A stretch of DNA of 50,940 nt, from contig DIUN01000003.1 of NCBI GenBank assembly GCA_002423025.1, positions 147 through 51,086 on the forward strand. The letters are read 5' to 3'. Shown here piece by piece: positions 39,715 through 48,258 of the stretch. The position numbers and the translations under genes are program-made. Position 1 is the stretch's first letter. Every line of letters starts with the position of its first letter. Under the pieces are notes generated by a model that had not been told where the DNA came from, ran no database searches, and worked only from the letters and a program-made list of their open reading frames with translations. The stretch is from Sphingomonadales bacterium UBA6157 (GTDB taxonomy: Bacteria > Pseudomonadota > Alphaproteobacteria > Sphingomonadales > Sphingomonadaceae).

Positions 39715-39753
39715 GAGAAATCTCAACTTGTCAGTGCCGGAGGGGGCGAGACA

Positions 39754-40179
39754 ATGGACGAGACAACGGATGAACCCGGCAAGGGTTCTACCGGCGGGAG
39801 CGTGCGCAGCGCGGTCCTGCTGGGATGCAATGCGGACGAAGCCGAGTTTCTGGAGTTGCTGCTCGATGTGCTGGGTTGGCGCATCAGCAAGGCAACGGCC
39901 TTGGCCAGCCTTCCCGATATTGCGTGCGACCTGGCACTTTTCTCCATAAACAACGGCCGCATCGCGCCTGGGCTCTCGGCGAAGAATGACGTTGCAGATG
40001 CGATCGAGCAGATCCAGACGCACTGGCCAGCCTGTGACATCGTGCTCATTGCGGATGAGGCAGAGAGCCTTTCCAATAGTGACGTCGTGAGTTCTGAAAC
40101 TACGCACTTGTTGCTTCGACCGATCAAAGTTATCGATGTTGAAACGCTTTTGCTTAATTTACATCAGAAACGGATGTAA
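39754..40179 (+). CDS. Receiver-like protein apparently lacking the phospho-acceptor Asp
   Basis: 141 residues. The order SAVLLGCNADEAEFLELLLD, then CDLALFSINNG, then CDIVLIADEAESL and LLLRPIKVIDVETLLLNLH follows the beta/alpha rhythm of a CheY-like receiver domain. The strand that normally carries the phospho-Asp reads DLALFSIN, with Ser in that place, and the usual KP near the end is RP. So it may be a pseudo-receiver; the acidic N-terminus (MDETTDEPGKG) is disordered-looking. Function unknown. It starts behind a dyad-rich leader and is followed after 35 nt by a winged-helix protein, possibly its partner. Confidence 0.6.
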   Translation: MDETTDEPGKGSTGGSVRSAVLLGCNADEAEFLELLLDVLGWRISKATALASLPDIACDLALFSINNGRIAPGLSAKNDVADAIEQIQTHWPACDIVLIADEAESLSNSDVVSSETTHLLLRPIKVIDVETLLLNLHQKRM

Positions 40180-40214
40180 CCAGTTTTTAACCGATTAACT
40201 TAGCCGAAAAACCA

Positions 40215-40781
40215 GTGTACGGAGTCTCAAGAGAGAAGAGTGCGTTAAATCAGTACGTTGAAACACCGCGATGGGGGCCTATCGCATTGGGTTTGATCGG
40301 CACATACGACGGCTTCAAGCCGGATCCACGCAGGGCAGAAACCCTGTCGCAATTAGACCTCCAAGCGTTGCAGCGCGACGCCGGGGAGATTGCTGCCCGC
40401 GCCTCGCTGTTGGCTGAGCAGCTTTCTGCCAGCACTGCCACTCCGTCCGATACGGTGGATCCCCTCACGGCGCTGCGCAACAACATCCACAACCGCCGCC
40501 TGAGAAACAAGCTTCTGCCAGCAGAGTTGTTCAGTGACCCGGCATGGGACATGATCCTCGATCTCGCCCTTGCTGCGCTGGAACAACGCCAGGTGTCTGT
40601 ATCCAGCCTGTGCCTTGCCGCCAATGTGCCCACCACGACGGCGCTGCGCTGGATCAAGATCATGCTCGATCAGGGGTTGTTGCTGCGAACCGATGACGCG
40701 GCGGATCGTCGACGCAGTTTCGTCGCCATCTCCGAACCGCTGCTCGCGCAGGTCGTCGAGTTCGCCAGCAAGCGGCGCTAA
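40215..40781 (+). CDS. Winged-helix DNA-binding protein
   Basis: 188 residues, GTG start. The C-terminal half holds RNKLLPAELFSDPAWDMILD followed by LALAALEQRQVSVSSLCLAA and VPTTTALRWIKIMLDQGLLL and then RRRSFVAISEPL, a winged helix-turn-helix pattern of the MarR-like kind. The middle has TALRNNIHNRRLRNKLL, a basic helix. No ligand-binding domain is recognisable. It follows the receiver-like gene by 35 nt. Such proteins occur in sphingomonads near regulatory genes, as I recall. Regulatory role inferred. Confidence 0.78.
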   Translation: MYGVSREKSALNQYVETPRWGPIALGLIGTYDGFKPDPRRAETLSQLDLQALQRDAGEIAARASLLAEQLSASTATPSDTVDPLTALRNNIHNRRLRNKLLPAELFSDPAWDMILDLALAALEQRQVSVSSLCLAANVPTTTALRWIKIMLDQGLLLRTDDAADRRRSFVAISEPLLAQVVEFASKRR

Positions 40782-40810
40782 GCGCCCTGCGCTACCGCAA
40801 ACTGCCGCGC

Positions 40811-41533
40811 TCAGTCCGCCGTCGACTCCGGCGCGGCCAGACCCTTGAAGCCCTGCGCCACGACATACCATTCGCTCGAGCCCTTGCGGCTCGCCGGCGG
40901 CTTCACATGCTTCACGGATGCAAAAGATTGCTTGAGCGCACCGGTGAGGGCGCCATCGCCGCCGCCTGCCAGCACCTTGGCGATGAAGTTGCCGCCGGGG
41001 CGAAGCAGGCGTGTCGCCATGTCCAGCCCGGCCTCGATCAGCCCCATGGTGCGCAGATGGTCAGTGGCTTTATGGCCCACGGTGTTGGCCGCCATGTCGC
41101 TCATCACCAGATCTGCCGCACCGCCGAGTGATTCGAGCAGCAGCGCCTCGGTGTCATCGTCGAGAATGTCCTTCTCGAACAGGATCACGCCGGCAATCGG
41201 CTCCACGGGCAGCAGGTCGATGCCCACCACCTTGGCGCGGGGCCGTCGCTCCAGCACAACCTGGCACCAGCCACCGGGCGCGGCGCCAAGGTCCACCACC
41301 CGCTCGACCTGGCCGAGCAGCGAGAACTGCTCATCGAGCTCCTTGAGCTTGAACGCCGCGCGGCTGCGATAGCCCGCTGCCCGCGCAGCCGCCACATAGG
41401 GGTCATTCAGTTGCCGCTCCAGCCAGCGGGTAGAGGATGTCGTGCGCTTGCGCGCCGTCTTCACCCGCACCTTGCCGCCGCGTGACCGTCCGCCGGCGCC
41501 ACCTGGCCCGCCACCACCTCGTGCTGTACTCAT
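40811..41533 (-). CDS. rlmE: 23S rRNA (uridine-2'-O-)-methyltransferase RlmE (FtsJ)
   Basis: 240 residues from the ATG at 41533, which overlaps the ppx stop (ATGA). A basic Arg/Gly-rich tail (MSTARGGGGPGGAGGRSRGG) leads to YRSRAAFKLKELDEQFSLLG with the catalytic-tetrad Lys, VVDLGAAPGGWCQVVLERRP (SAM site), VMSDMAANTVGHKATDHLRT with the Asp, and FIAKVLAGGGDGALTGALKQ with the Lys. It methylates U2552 in the 23S A-loop. The N-terminal tail is longer than in E. coli. Coupled to ppx. Cytoplasm/ribosome. Confidence 0.95.
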   Translation of the reverse strand: MSTARGGGGPGGAGGRSRGGKVRVKTARKRTTSSTRWLERQLNDPYVAAARAAGYRSRAAFKLKELDEQFSLLGQVERVVDLGAAPGGWCQVVLERRPRAKVVGIDLLPVEPIAGVILFEKDILDDDTEALLLESLGGAADLVMSDMAANTVGHKATDHLRTMGLIEAGLDMATRLLRPGGNFIAKVLAGGGDGALTGALKQSFASVKHVKPPASRKGSSEWYVVAQGFKGLAAPESTAD

Positions 41534-42606
41534 CGACCGCTCGCCCATACCCCGTCGCGGCCCATCAAGGTCCGCAAAATGCCTTCACGAATGCCCCGAT
41601 CGGCCACTCGCACTTGTCCACCCGGCCAGCGGGAAAGGATCGCATCCAAAATGGCACAGCCGGCGACGATCAGCTCCGCCCGGTCCGGCCCGATGCAGGC
41701 CATGCGCGCCCGCTCGGCCACGCTGCGCGCAGAGATGCTGCGGCACAGCGCCAGCAACGGCGCTGTTTCCACAGCGCAGCCATCCACCCGCCGACGATCA
41801 TAGCCCGGCAGGCCCATCTCCACACTGGCCAGCGTGGTGATGGTGCCCGATGTGCCGAGCAACTGCACATCCTTCACGCCGCGTCGCGCCAGGCGCTCGC
41901 CAAAGCCATCGAGCAGCGGCGCCACCCGCTCCAGCATCCGCGCATAGCCGGCTGCACGATCATCGGCATCGGGCCATTGCGGCTCGGTTTCGGCGAGCGA
42001 CACCACACCCCAGGGCAGGCTGATCCACTCCAGGATTTCCGGCTCGCCGGTATCGCAGCTGCCAGCCTTCACCAGCATCAGCTCGGACGAGCCGCCACCG
42101 ATATCGAACACCAGCGCCGGCGGACCATCGGGCGCGATGAGCATATGGCAGCCCAGCACCGCCAGCCGCGCCTCTTCCGCCGCGCTGATCACATCGAGCG
42201 CAATCCCGGTTTCGGCATAGACCCGCTCCACGAAGCGCGCGCCATTGGCGGCACGCCGGCAGGCCTCTGTCGCAACATTGCGGGTGAGCCGCACATCGCG
42301 CCGCGCCAGCTTGTCCGCACAGGCCGCGAGCGCCGCCACGGTGCGGTCCATCGCGGCATCGGAAAGCCGGCCGGCCTCAAGCAGCCCCTCGCCCAGCCGC
42401 ACAACGCGGGAATACGCATCGACAATGGTAAAGCCATCGGGGCCGGGCCGCGCGATGAGCAGCCGGCAATTGTTGGTGCCAAGGTCAAGCGCGCCATAGG
42501 TGCGGCCCCGGCGCAGCGGCGCGCGCCCGCCATAGCCCGCGCCTTCACGCTGCACAGGCACAGCTCCGCGCCCCAAAGGCGCCGCAGGATCGGCATCCGC
42601 CGACAT
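41530..42606 (-). CDS. Ppx/GppA phosphatase family protein
   Basis: 358 residues from the ATG at 42606 (a TTG directly before it is less likely). Actin-like ATPase core: YGALDLGTNNCRLLIARPGP (phosphate loop), EGLLEAGRLSDAAMDRTVAA, ALVFDIGGGSSELMLVKAGS (second phosphate loop). It is the short single-domain type that hydrolyses polyphosphate or the 5'-phosphate of pppGpp; which of these cannot be told. It sits upstream of and coupled to rlmE. Before the core lies a low-complexity tail of about 35 residues. Cytoplasmic. Confidence 0.9.
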   Translation of the reverse strand: MSADADPAAPLGRGAVPVQREGAGYGGRAPLRRGRTYGALDLGTNNCRLLIARPGPDGFTIVDAYSRVVRLGEGLLEAGRLSDAAMDRTVAALAACADKLARRDVRLTRNVATEACRRAANGARFVERVYAETGIALDVISAAEEARLAVLGCHMLIAPDGPPALVFDIGGGSSELMLVKAGSCDTGEPEILEWISLPWGVVSLAETEPQWPDADDRAAGYARMLERVAPLLDGFGERLARRGVKDVQLLGTSGTITTLASVEMGLPGYDRRRVDGCAVETAPLLALCRSISARSVAERARMACIGPDRAELIVAGCAILDAILSRWPGGQVRVADRGIREGILRTLMGRDGVWASGR

Positions 42607-42723
42607 CAACCATCATCCCATCACATCACTGCCCACCCAAAACGTGGCGGCAGAACCTGAGACCAAGTTAGTGCGCCCGGCCCGTTTAAGCAAATGCCCC
42701 GGCATTTCCTGCAACGGAGCGAA

Positions 42724-42752
42724 TTGACTTCCGTCGCTCCTCAACCTAGATG
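42724..42752 (+). promoter_or_regulatory. Predicted promoter of tRNA-Gln
   Basis: -35 TTGACT (42724-42729), 17-bp spacer, -10 TAGATG (42747-42752), 19 bp before the tRNA 5' end. Spacing is ideal and position fits; not verified. Confidence 0.6.
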
Positions 42753-42771
42753 CGCGCTTCGCCCGGCGCAC

Positions 42772-42845
42772 TGCCCTGTCGTCTAACGGTAAGACAACGG
42801 ACTCTGACTCCGTTTATCGAGGTTCGAATCCTCGCGGGGCATCCA
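42772..42845 (+). tRNA. tRNA-Gln(CTG)
   Basis: Cloverleaf with acceptor TGCCCTG/CGGGGCA, D-stem GTCT/AGAC, anticodon loop CTCTGAC (anticodon CTG), 4-nt variable loop TTAT, T-arm CGAGG-TTCGAAT-CCTCG and encoded CCA. The first pair is U1-A72, the identity element read by the amidotransferase GatCAB, as expected where Gln-tRNA is made indirectly. The discriminator base is U, not the G seen in E. coli tRNA-Gln. Confidence 0.95.
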
Positions 42846-42955
42846 GCCGGCAAGCACAGCCCCTACCGTGCCGCACCAGCGGCGATGCCGCTTGACGGGC
42901 TGCTGCGCCCTGCCGAATAACGTAGTCCGGGCATGGGCGCCCCCGGAGACAGCGC

Positions 42956-44662
42956 ATGAAGCTTCCCCACAGCCGCAGAGGCTTTCTCGGCATGGCCGGC
43001 ATCGCGGGGAGCCTTGGCAGCCCGATCATGGGCGCGGCGCTGGCCGCCGAGGGCGGGGATGCCGATCTCATCGTCCATAACGCCAAGGTTTATACCGTCG
43101 ATGATGCGATGCCCAAGGCGCAGGCCTTTGCCATCAAGAACAACCGCTTCATCTATGTCGGCACCAGCGAACTGGCCAAGGCGCTCGCCGGCCCGCGCAC
43201 CCGGCTGTTCGATGCCCGGCAGATGACCATCGTTCCCGGCTTCATCGATTGCCATAACCATGCCCGCGGCGAGGTACTTCTGTATGATGTGCTGGTCGGC
43301 AATCCGTTCGAAGTCGAGTTCGTCACCATCCAGTCGATCATCGACAAGCTCAAGGCCCGCGCCGCGCAGACTCCGCCCGGCACCTGGGTGGAAGGCTTTT
43401 TCCACGACGATACCAAGGTCAAGGACGGCCGGCTGCTCACCCGGCACGATCTCGACAAGGTTTCGAACGAGCACCCGGTGATTGTGCGGCACCGCGGTGG
43501 CCACACCTATTTCTACAACAGCAAGGCGCTGGAGATGGCCGGCATCACGCCCGCCACGCCAAACCCGTTTGGCGGCACCTATGACAAGGATGCCAGCGGG
43601 CAACTGACCGGCCGGGTGACAGACCGCGGCCGCGCTGCATTCGACAAGGTCGGCAACCGTCCCGCCTACAGCCAGGCGCAGCTCGAGGAGCGCAGCCGCG
43701 CCGGCATGGCGCATATCTCCCGGTCCTTCGTCCGCTACGGCCTCACCGGCGTCCACCACCAGGGTGGGGACCTGGCCGCCATGCAGGCAATCCGCGCCAA
43801 GGGCGAGCTGCTCCACCGCATCAGCTTCGAGACCAGTGGCGCCATGCTAGATGCCATGCTCGCCAACGGCATCATGACCGGGCTGGGCGATGAGTGGATC
43901 AAGTTCGGCGCCACGTCAGAGCACACGGTGGATGGCTCCTTCTCCGAGCGCACCATGGCGATCAGCACGCCCTATGCCGGCAGCAACCCGCCCTATTACG
44001 GCAACATCACCGAAAGCCAGGAGACGCTCGATGCCTTTGTCGAGAAGGTCCACCGCGCCGGGGTGCAGGTAAACTGCCACGCCAATGGCGATGTCGTCAT
44101 CGACATGGTGCTCAATGCCTTCGAGCGGGCCCAGAAGCTCCACCCCCTGCCCGATGCCCGGCCCAAAATCACCCATTGCACGCTCATCAACGATGGGCTG
44201 GTGAAGCGTATGAAGACTCTTGGCGTCATCCCCGCGCCCTTCACATCCTATGCCTATTACAATTCGGACAAGTTCGGCTTCTACGGCGAGGCGATGATGC
44301 GAAACTGCATGGCCTTCCGCAGCTTCCTCGATGCCGGCGTGCCGGTCTGCGCTGGCTCGGACTTCAGCCCCGGCCCGTTCGCACCGCTCATGGGCATCCA
44401 GGGCATGGTGACCCGCAAGGGCTGGAACGGCGAGACCTGGGGCCTCAACCAGCGCGTCAGCGTGGCAGAAGCCCTACGCATCAACACCTACAACGGCGCC
44501 TATGCCTCGAAGGAAGAGGCCATCAAGGGCTCGATCAGCGTCGGCAAGCTGGCGGACTATGTCGTGCTGGCTGAAGACCTGCACAGCATCGACCCGGAGA
44601 AGATCAAGGACATCCAGATCGTCCAGACCGTCACCGGCGGCAATACCGTCTACCAGGCGTAA
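42956..44662 (+). CDS. Exported amidohydrolase family protein (YtcJ-like)
   Basis: 568 residues. A Tat-type signal (MKLPHSRRGFLGMAGIAGSL, cut near ALAAEG) precedes DLIVHNAKVYTVDDAMPKAQ, an amidohydrolase composite-sheet start. The metal site is DCHNHARGEVLL (HxH), with later His/Asp in CHANGDVVIDMVLNAFERAQ, ITHCTLINDG and AGSDFSPGPFAPLMGIQGMV. It ends with the typical LADYVVLAEDLHSIDPEKIK. Substrate unknown: members hydrolyse amides, esters or cyclic ureides. It stands alone between two tRNAs on the same strand. It is expected in the periplasm. Confidence 0.88.
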   Translation: MKLPHSRRGFLGMAGIAGSLGSPIMGAALAAEGGDADLIVHNAKVYTVDDAMPKAQAFAIKNNRFIYVGTSELAKALAGPRTRLFDARQMTIVPGFIDCHNHARGEVLLYDVLVGNPFEVEFVTIQSIIDKLKARAAQTPPGTWVEGFFHDDTKVKDGRLLTRHDLDKVSNEHPVIVRHRGGHTYFYNSKALEMAGITPATPNPFGGTYDKDASGQLTGRVTDRGRAAFDKVGNRPAYSQAQLEERSRAGMAHISRSFVRYGLTGVHHQGGDLAAMQAIRAKGELLHRISFETSGAMLDAMLANGIMTGLGDEWIKFGATSEHTVDGSFSERTMAISTPYAGSNPPYYGNITESQETLDAFVEKVHRAGVQVNCHANGDVVIDMVLNAFERAQKLHPLPDARPKITHCTLINDGLVKRMKTLGVIPAPFTSYAYYNSDKFGFYGEAMMRNCMAFRSFLDAGVPVCAGSDFSPGPFAPLMGIQGMVTRKGWNGETWGLNQRVSVAEALRINTYNGAYASKEEAIKGSISVGKLADYVVLAEDLHSIDPEKIKDIQIVQTVTGGNTVYQA

Positions 44663-44671
44663 CGGCGCTCG

Positions 44672-44706
44672 CAAAAGCCGGCCCAAAAAGCCGGCCAAAA
44701 AGCTGG
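44672..44706 (+). repeat. Short A-rich/GCCGGC tandem repeat after the amidohydrolase gene
   Basis: CAAAAGCCGGCC, then CAAAAAGCCGGCC, then AAAAAGCTGG, two and a half copies of a 12-13 nt unit. Two GCCGGC units can pair in a weak hairpin. It could be a minor transcript end or slippage product; there is no T-run. Confidence 0.4.
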
Positions 44707-44707
44707 A

Positions 44708-44736
44708 TTGCATCGCACCGGGCGGCCCCGTATACC
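44708..44736 (+). promoter_or_regulatory. Predicted promoter of tRNA-Ala
   Basis: -35 TTGCAT (44708-44713), 17-bp spacer, -10 TATACC (44731-44736), 19 bp before the tRNA 5' end, the same geometry as the tRNA-Gln promoter 32 nt/2 kb upstream in the window. Not verified. Confidence 0.55.
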
Positions 44737-44755
44737 GGCCGCCTTCCGTCGGTGT

Positions 44756-44831
44756 GGGGCAGTAGCTCAGATGGGAGAGCGCAGCAATCGCACTGCTGAG
44801 GTCAGGGGTTCGATCCCCCTCTGCTCCACCA
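44756..44831 (+). tRNA. tRNA-Ala(CGC)
   Basis: Acceptor GGGGCAG/CTGCTCC, D-stem GCTC/GAGC, anticodon stem CAGCA/TGCTG with loop ATCGCAC (anticodon CGC), T-arm AGGGG-TTCGATC-CCCCT, discriminator A, encoded CCA. The acceptor includes the G3-U70 pair that marks tRNA-Ala (third G of GGGG opposite T of CTGCTCC). It reads GCG codons. Confidence 0.94.
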
Positions 44832-44888
44832 ACGGTCCCATCCTGAACTGCCGGCCGCGCGCCGCCCCGGCGCAGGAGATTTCACCCC

Positions 44889-45563
44889 ATGCAACTGCCG
44901 AGCCTTACGGTCCCCACCATTGCCATTGCCGGCAGCAGCGCGCGCTTTCCGGTGCGGCGCATCTACTGCGTGGGCCAGAATTATGCCGATCATGCCCGGG
45001 AGATGGGCAATGATCCGGATCGCCAGCCGCCGTTCTTCTTCAGCAAGCCGGCCGATGCCGTGGTGGCCAGCGGCACCGAGCTGCCTTTCCCGCCGCTGAC
45101 ACAGGATCTGCACCATGAAGTCGAGCTGGTGCTGGCGCTTGGCGCCGGCGGCCGCAACATCGCCGTGGAGGCCGCCGAGGCGCTGGTGTTTGGACATGCC
45201 GTCGGCATCGACCTGACGCGACGGGACCTGCAGGCCGCCGCCAAGAAGGCCGGCCGGCCGTGGGACATGGCCAAGGGCTTCGATCATTCCGCCCCAATCG
45301 GGCCACTCACGCTCGGCGCGCCGCCTGCCAGCGCCCCGATCACGCTGAGCCTCGATGGCGAGCAGCGCCAATCCGGCGATCTGGCGGACATGATCTGGTC
45401 GGTCGCCGAGATCATCGCCACGCTGTCCACCTATGTGGAGCTTGCCGCAGGGGACCTGATCTTCACCGGCACACCCGCCGGCGTCGGGCCGGTCCTGCCC
45501 GGCCAGCAGCTGCGCGGCAGCATCGCCGGCCTGGCGCCCGTGGAGATCAGCTTTCGCGCCTGA
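44889..45563 (+). CDS. Fumarylacetoacetate hydrolase (FAH) family protein
   Basis: 224 residues. FAH-domain motifs: IYCVGQNYADHAREMGNDPD, FFFSKPADAVV, HHEVELVLALGAGG (the metal-binding ExE pair), DLTRRDLQAAAKKAGRPWDM and LIFTGTPAGVGPVLPGQQLR. This small single-domain type resembles FAHD1-like acylpyruvate hydrolases / oxaloacetate decarboxylases; the true substrate is unknown. Cytoplasmic. It is convergent with the SDR gene, 9 nt apart, and follows tRNA-Ala. Confidence 0.9.
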   Translation: MQLPSLTVPTIAIAGSSARFPVRRIYCVGQNYADHAREMGNDPDRQPPFFFSKPADAVVASGTELPFPPLTQDLHHEVELVLALGAGGRNIAVEAAEALVFGHAVGIDLTRRDLQAAAKKAGRPWDMAKGFDHSAPIGPLTLGAPPASAPITLSLDGEQRQSGDLADMIWSVAEIIATLSTYVELAAGDLIFTGTPAGVGPVLPGQQLRGSIAGLAPVEISFRA

Positions 45564-45572
45564 GGCCGGCAC

Positions 45573-46448
45573 TCACATGATATGCGGCTGGTCGATGCTC
45601 TCGGCCCGCGCCGCCGCCGCGGCCTGCGCATCAGGCAGCGCCGGGTCCCAATTGCGGCCCACGAAGCGACCACCATTCACCGCGCCCGAGGCATCGGATG
45701 CCAGCCACAGCGCCGGCGCCAGCATCACTTCGGGCGGCAGCAGCCCGGCATAACTGCCCTCAGGCTGCGGGCCGTTTTCCGGGTGCCAGGGCGCGGCGCG
45801 CTGCCCCACATTGTCCCCCGGAATCAGTGCCGTATCGGCAGCGCCGCCGGGGAGGAGCACATTCACCGTAACGCCGCTGCCCTCCAGCTGGCGCGCCCAG
45901 ATCCGGCTGCTCGCCTCAAGCGCCGCCTTGGCCGGCCCATAGGGCCCGCCGGCATCGAACAACATGGTGGGCCGCGAAGTGGAGATGTTGATGATGCGAC
46001 CAAAGCCCCGTTCAACCATGCACTGCACCACGGCGCGCGCCATCATGAATGGCCCGGTGACATTGGCGAGCACCAGGTCCCGATAGACCTGCACATCCGC
46101 CTCCCAGAAGCGCGGCTGATCGGCATAGCCCTTGCCAGGATACACCTCCGCCCCGCTGCGTGCTGCATTGTTGATGAGCACATCCACCTTGCCGAATTGC
46201 GCCTCCGTGGCTGCCACCACCCGCTCGCAGGCCGCTGCATCCGCCACATCGGCAAGCATGGCGACACAGCGCCCGCCACCCAGTACCGCCAGCTCGGCCC
46301 GCGCTGCTTCCAGCTCGGCTGCTGCCCGGCCGCCGGTGATCATCACATCCGCCCCGGCCAGCACGAACGCCCTCGCCATGGCCTTGCCCAGCCCGCGCCC
46401 GCCGCCGGTGATGATGATCGCCCGGTGCTTCAGCGATTTATGGCTCAT
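45573..46448 (-). CDS. SDR oxidoreductase
   Basis: 291 residues from the ATG at 46448 with GGAG 5 nt upstream. SDR motifs: IITGGGRGLGKAMARAFVLA, INNAARSG in place of NNAG, NISTSRPT with Ser, and a YGPAKAALEASSR segment with Tyr-x3-Lys. An insertion between residues about 90 and 130 (AEVYPGKGYADQPRFWEADV) lengthens it. Substrate unknown. It lies after the phospholipase-D operon on the same strand, 100 nt downstream. Confidence 0.85.
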   Translation of the reverse strand: MSHKSLKHRAIIITGGGRGLGKAMARAFVLAGADVMITGGRAAAELEAARAELAVLGGGRCVAMLADVADAAACERVVAATEAQFGKVDVLINNAARSGAEVYPGKGYADQPRFWEADVQVYRDLVLANVTGPFMMARAVVQCMVERGFGRIINISTSRPTMLFDAGGPYGPAKAALEASSRIWARQLEGSGVTVNVLLPGGAADTALIPGDNVGQRAAPWHPENGPQPEGSYAGLLPPEVMLAPALWLASDASGAVNGGRFVGRNWDPALPDAQAAAAARAESIDQPHIM

Positions 46449-46548
46449 GTCAGCTCCAGTGCGGGTTACGCCTTGCACCATGCGGTGGTGCTGCGCCTGC
46501 TGCAGCCGCCGCCCACCGAGTCTCCGCAATCCGGCCAACGCAGCTGCG

Positions 46549-48258
46549 CTAAAGCAGCCATTCGATCGGCATCAACCCCCAGAACACCACCTGCGCGCGC
46601 CGAAAGCGCCCCGTCTCCGGCTCATGCGTGTGCACCAGCCTTCCCGCCTCCCCTTCTTCCAGCCATTGCAGCGCGCCACCTGGCCCCAGCCGCAGCTCAT
46701 AGGCGCTGTGCCGGAGCGGGTCGCTGAACACCTGCTGCAGCCGCAACGCCAGTGTCGGGCTGTCCATGAGGAACCCCAGCTCGGTGTTCAGATGCATCGA
46801 GCGCGGATCAAAATTGAACGAGCCGACAAACAGCCGCTCGCCATCGCTGGTGAAGGTCTTGGCGTGCAGCGAGGATCGGCTGGAGCGCAGCACCGTGCCA
46901 CGTGCCGAAGCCCGCTTGCGGCGCCGCGACTCCCGCCAGCGCCGGCGCATGCCGCCCAGCCCTGCCCCCGGTTCGGCAGCCTGCCCGCCGCCAGCCGAAG
47001 CATCCCGCCGCAGCCGCCCCAGGCTGCCGCGCAGCAGCCCCGCCAGCGCCCCGCCGCGCCCTGCCGGGTGCTTCGAGGCCTCGCCTTTCATCTCCCACAG
47101 CCGCACCCCGGCCTTGAGCAGCCGCCGCCGGTAGCGGGCATAGCCGGCATGCACCATCGCCACATCGGTGGCGGCCAGCGAGTTCGTCAGCACATCCACT
47201 TCCACACCGCGTGCCGCCATGGCCTCGAACATTCTTGCCCCGGCTTTCGATGGCACGAAATAGGCCGAGACCAGCCCGAGCTGCCGCTTCGGCTCGCCGA
47301 TGATCTCGCCGATCTGCCCCATGAGCGTGCGCGCGTGCGGCGCCAGCCCAAGCCCCTTGGCGGGGTCATCGCTTACCATCCGCACCGGTGCCCACTCATA
47401 GTCCAGCGCGCCATGGGTGAGCGCCTCGGCAAAGGAGGTTTCACCCACCGCCGCCGCATAGGCCTGCGCCAGCGGCTCGTCCCGCAGCAGCGCCTCGGCA
47501 TCGGCAGCCAGCGCCGCCAATGCGCCGGGCTTGACAGCGGGCAGGATCAACCGCGCCGGATAGGCCGAGGCGCTGCTCCAGTATCGGGCGAAATCCCGCG
47601 CCATCTCGGGCACGATGGCGCCAATGGCCAGCACATCGAGATCGGCAAATTCCGGCTGTTCCCCGGCACCGAAATACGCGTCGCCGATGTTGCGGCCGCC
47701 GACGATGGTCATCTGGTTATCCGCCGTCAGGCTCTTGTTGTGCATCCGCCGGTTGAGCCGGAAAAAATCCAGCGCATAGCCGATGGCCTTGGGCCGACGG
47801 ATGGTGAAGGGGTTGAACAGGCGCACCTCCATCCTGGGGTGGCTGTCCAGCGCTGCCAGCTCGGCATCCAGCCCGCGAATGCCGTTATCATCGAGCAGCA
47901 GCCGCACCATCACGCCGCGCTCGGCCGCCTGCCGCAGTTCTTCGAGCAGCAGCCGGCCTGAAACATCCTCGCGCCAGATGTAATATTGCACATCGAGGCA
48001 CACGTCCGCCGCGCGCACCAAGGCCACCCGCACCGCAAAGGCCTCGCGCGATTCAGCCAGCGGCACGATGCCGGAAAGTCCGAGGTGCGCCGCCTCCAGC
48101 CCGGCGATGGCGCGGCCGATGCGGCTGTCCGGCGTGTCCTGCAGCGGCGGCGCTTCGGGCTCGTGCGGCAGCGCCGGCAGCGGAAACGACAGGCGCAGCG
48201 CCAGCCAAACGGCCAGCAGTGCCGCCAATCCCGTGGCGACAATCGCCAGCACGCTCAT
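46549..48258 (-). CDS. Phospholipase D-family protein (cardiolipin-synthase-like) with a basic low-complexity insert
   Basis: 569 residues from the ATG at 48258, overlapping the EEP gene's stop (ATGA). An N-terminal membrane anchor (MSVLAIVATGLAALLAVWLA) is followed by two HKD motifs: HNKSLTADNQ near residue 171 and HAKTFTSDGERLFVGSFNFD near 463. Between them, about residues 392-450, lies an Arg/Gly/Ser-rich stretch (SKHPAGRGGALAGLLRGSLG, later RRRWRESRRRKRASARG) not expected in the family. Phosphatidyl-transfer or phosphodiester hydrolysis is likely. It is the last gene in the cls-EEP-PLD set. Confidence 0.86.
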   Translation of the reverse strand: MSVLAIVATGLAALLAVWLALRLSFPLPALPHEPEAPPLQDTPDSRIGRAIAGLEAAHLGLSGIVPLAESREAFAVRVALVRAADVCLDVQYYIWREDVSGRLLLEELRQAAERGVMVRLLLDDNGIRGLDAELAALDSHPRMEVRLFNPFTIRRPKAIGYALDFFRLNRRMHNKSLTADNQMTIVGGRNIGDAYFGAGEQPEFADLDVLAIGAIVPEMARDFARYWSSASAYPARLILPAVKPGALAALAADAEALLRDEPLAQAYAAAVGETSFAEALTHGALDYEWAPVRMVSDDPAKGLGLAPHARTLMGQIGEIIGEPKRQLGLVSAYFVPSKAGARMFEAMAARGVEVDVLTNSLAATDVAMVHAGYARYRRRLLKAGVRLWEMKGEASKHPAGRGGALAGLLRGSLGRLRRDASAGGGQAAEPGAGLGGMRRRWRESRRRKRASARGTVLRSSRSSLHAKTFTSDGERLFVGSFNFDPRSMHLNTELGFLMDSPTLALRLQQVFSDPLRHSAYELRLGPGGALQWLEEGEAGRLVHTHEPETGRFRRAQVVFWGLMPIEWLL

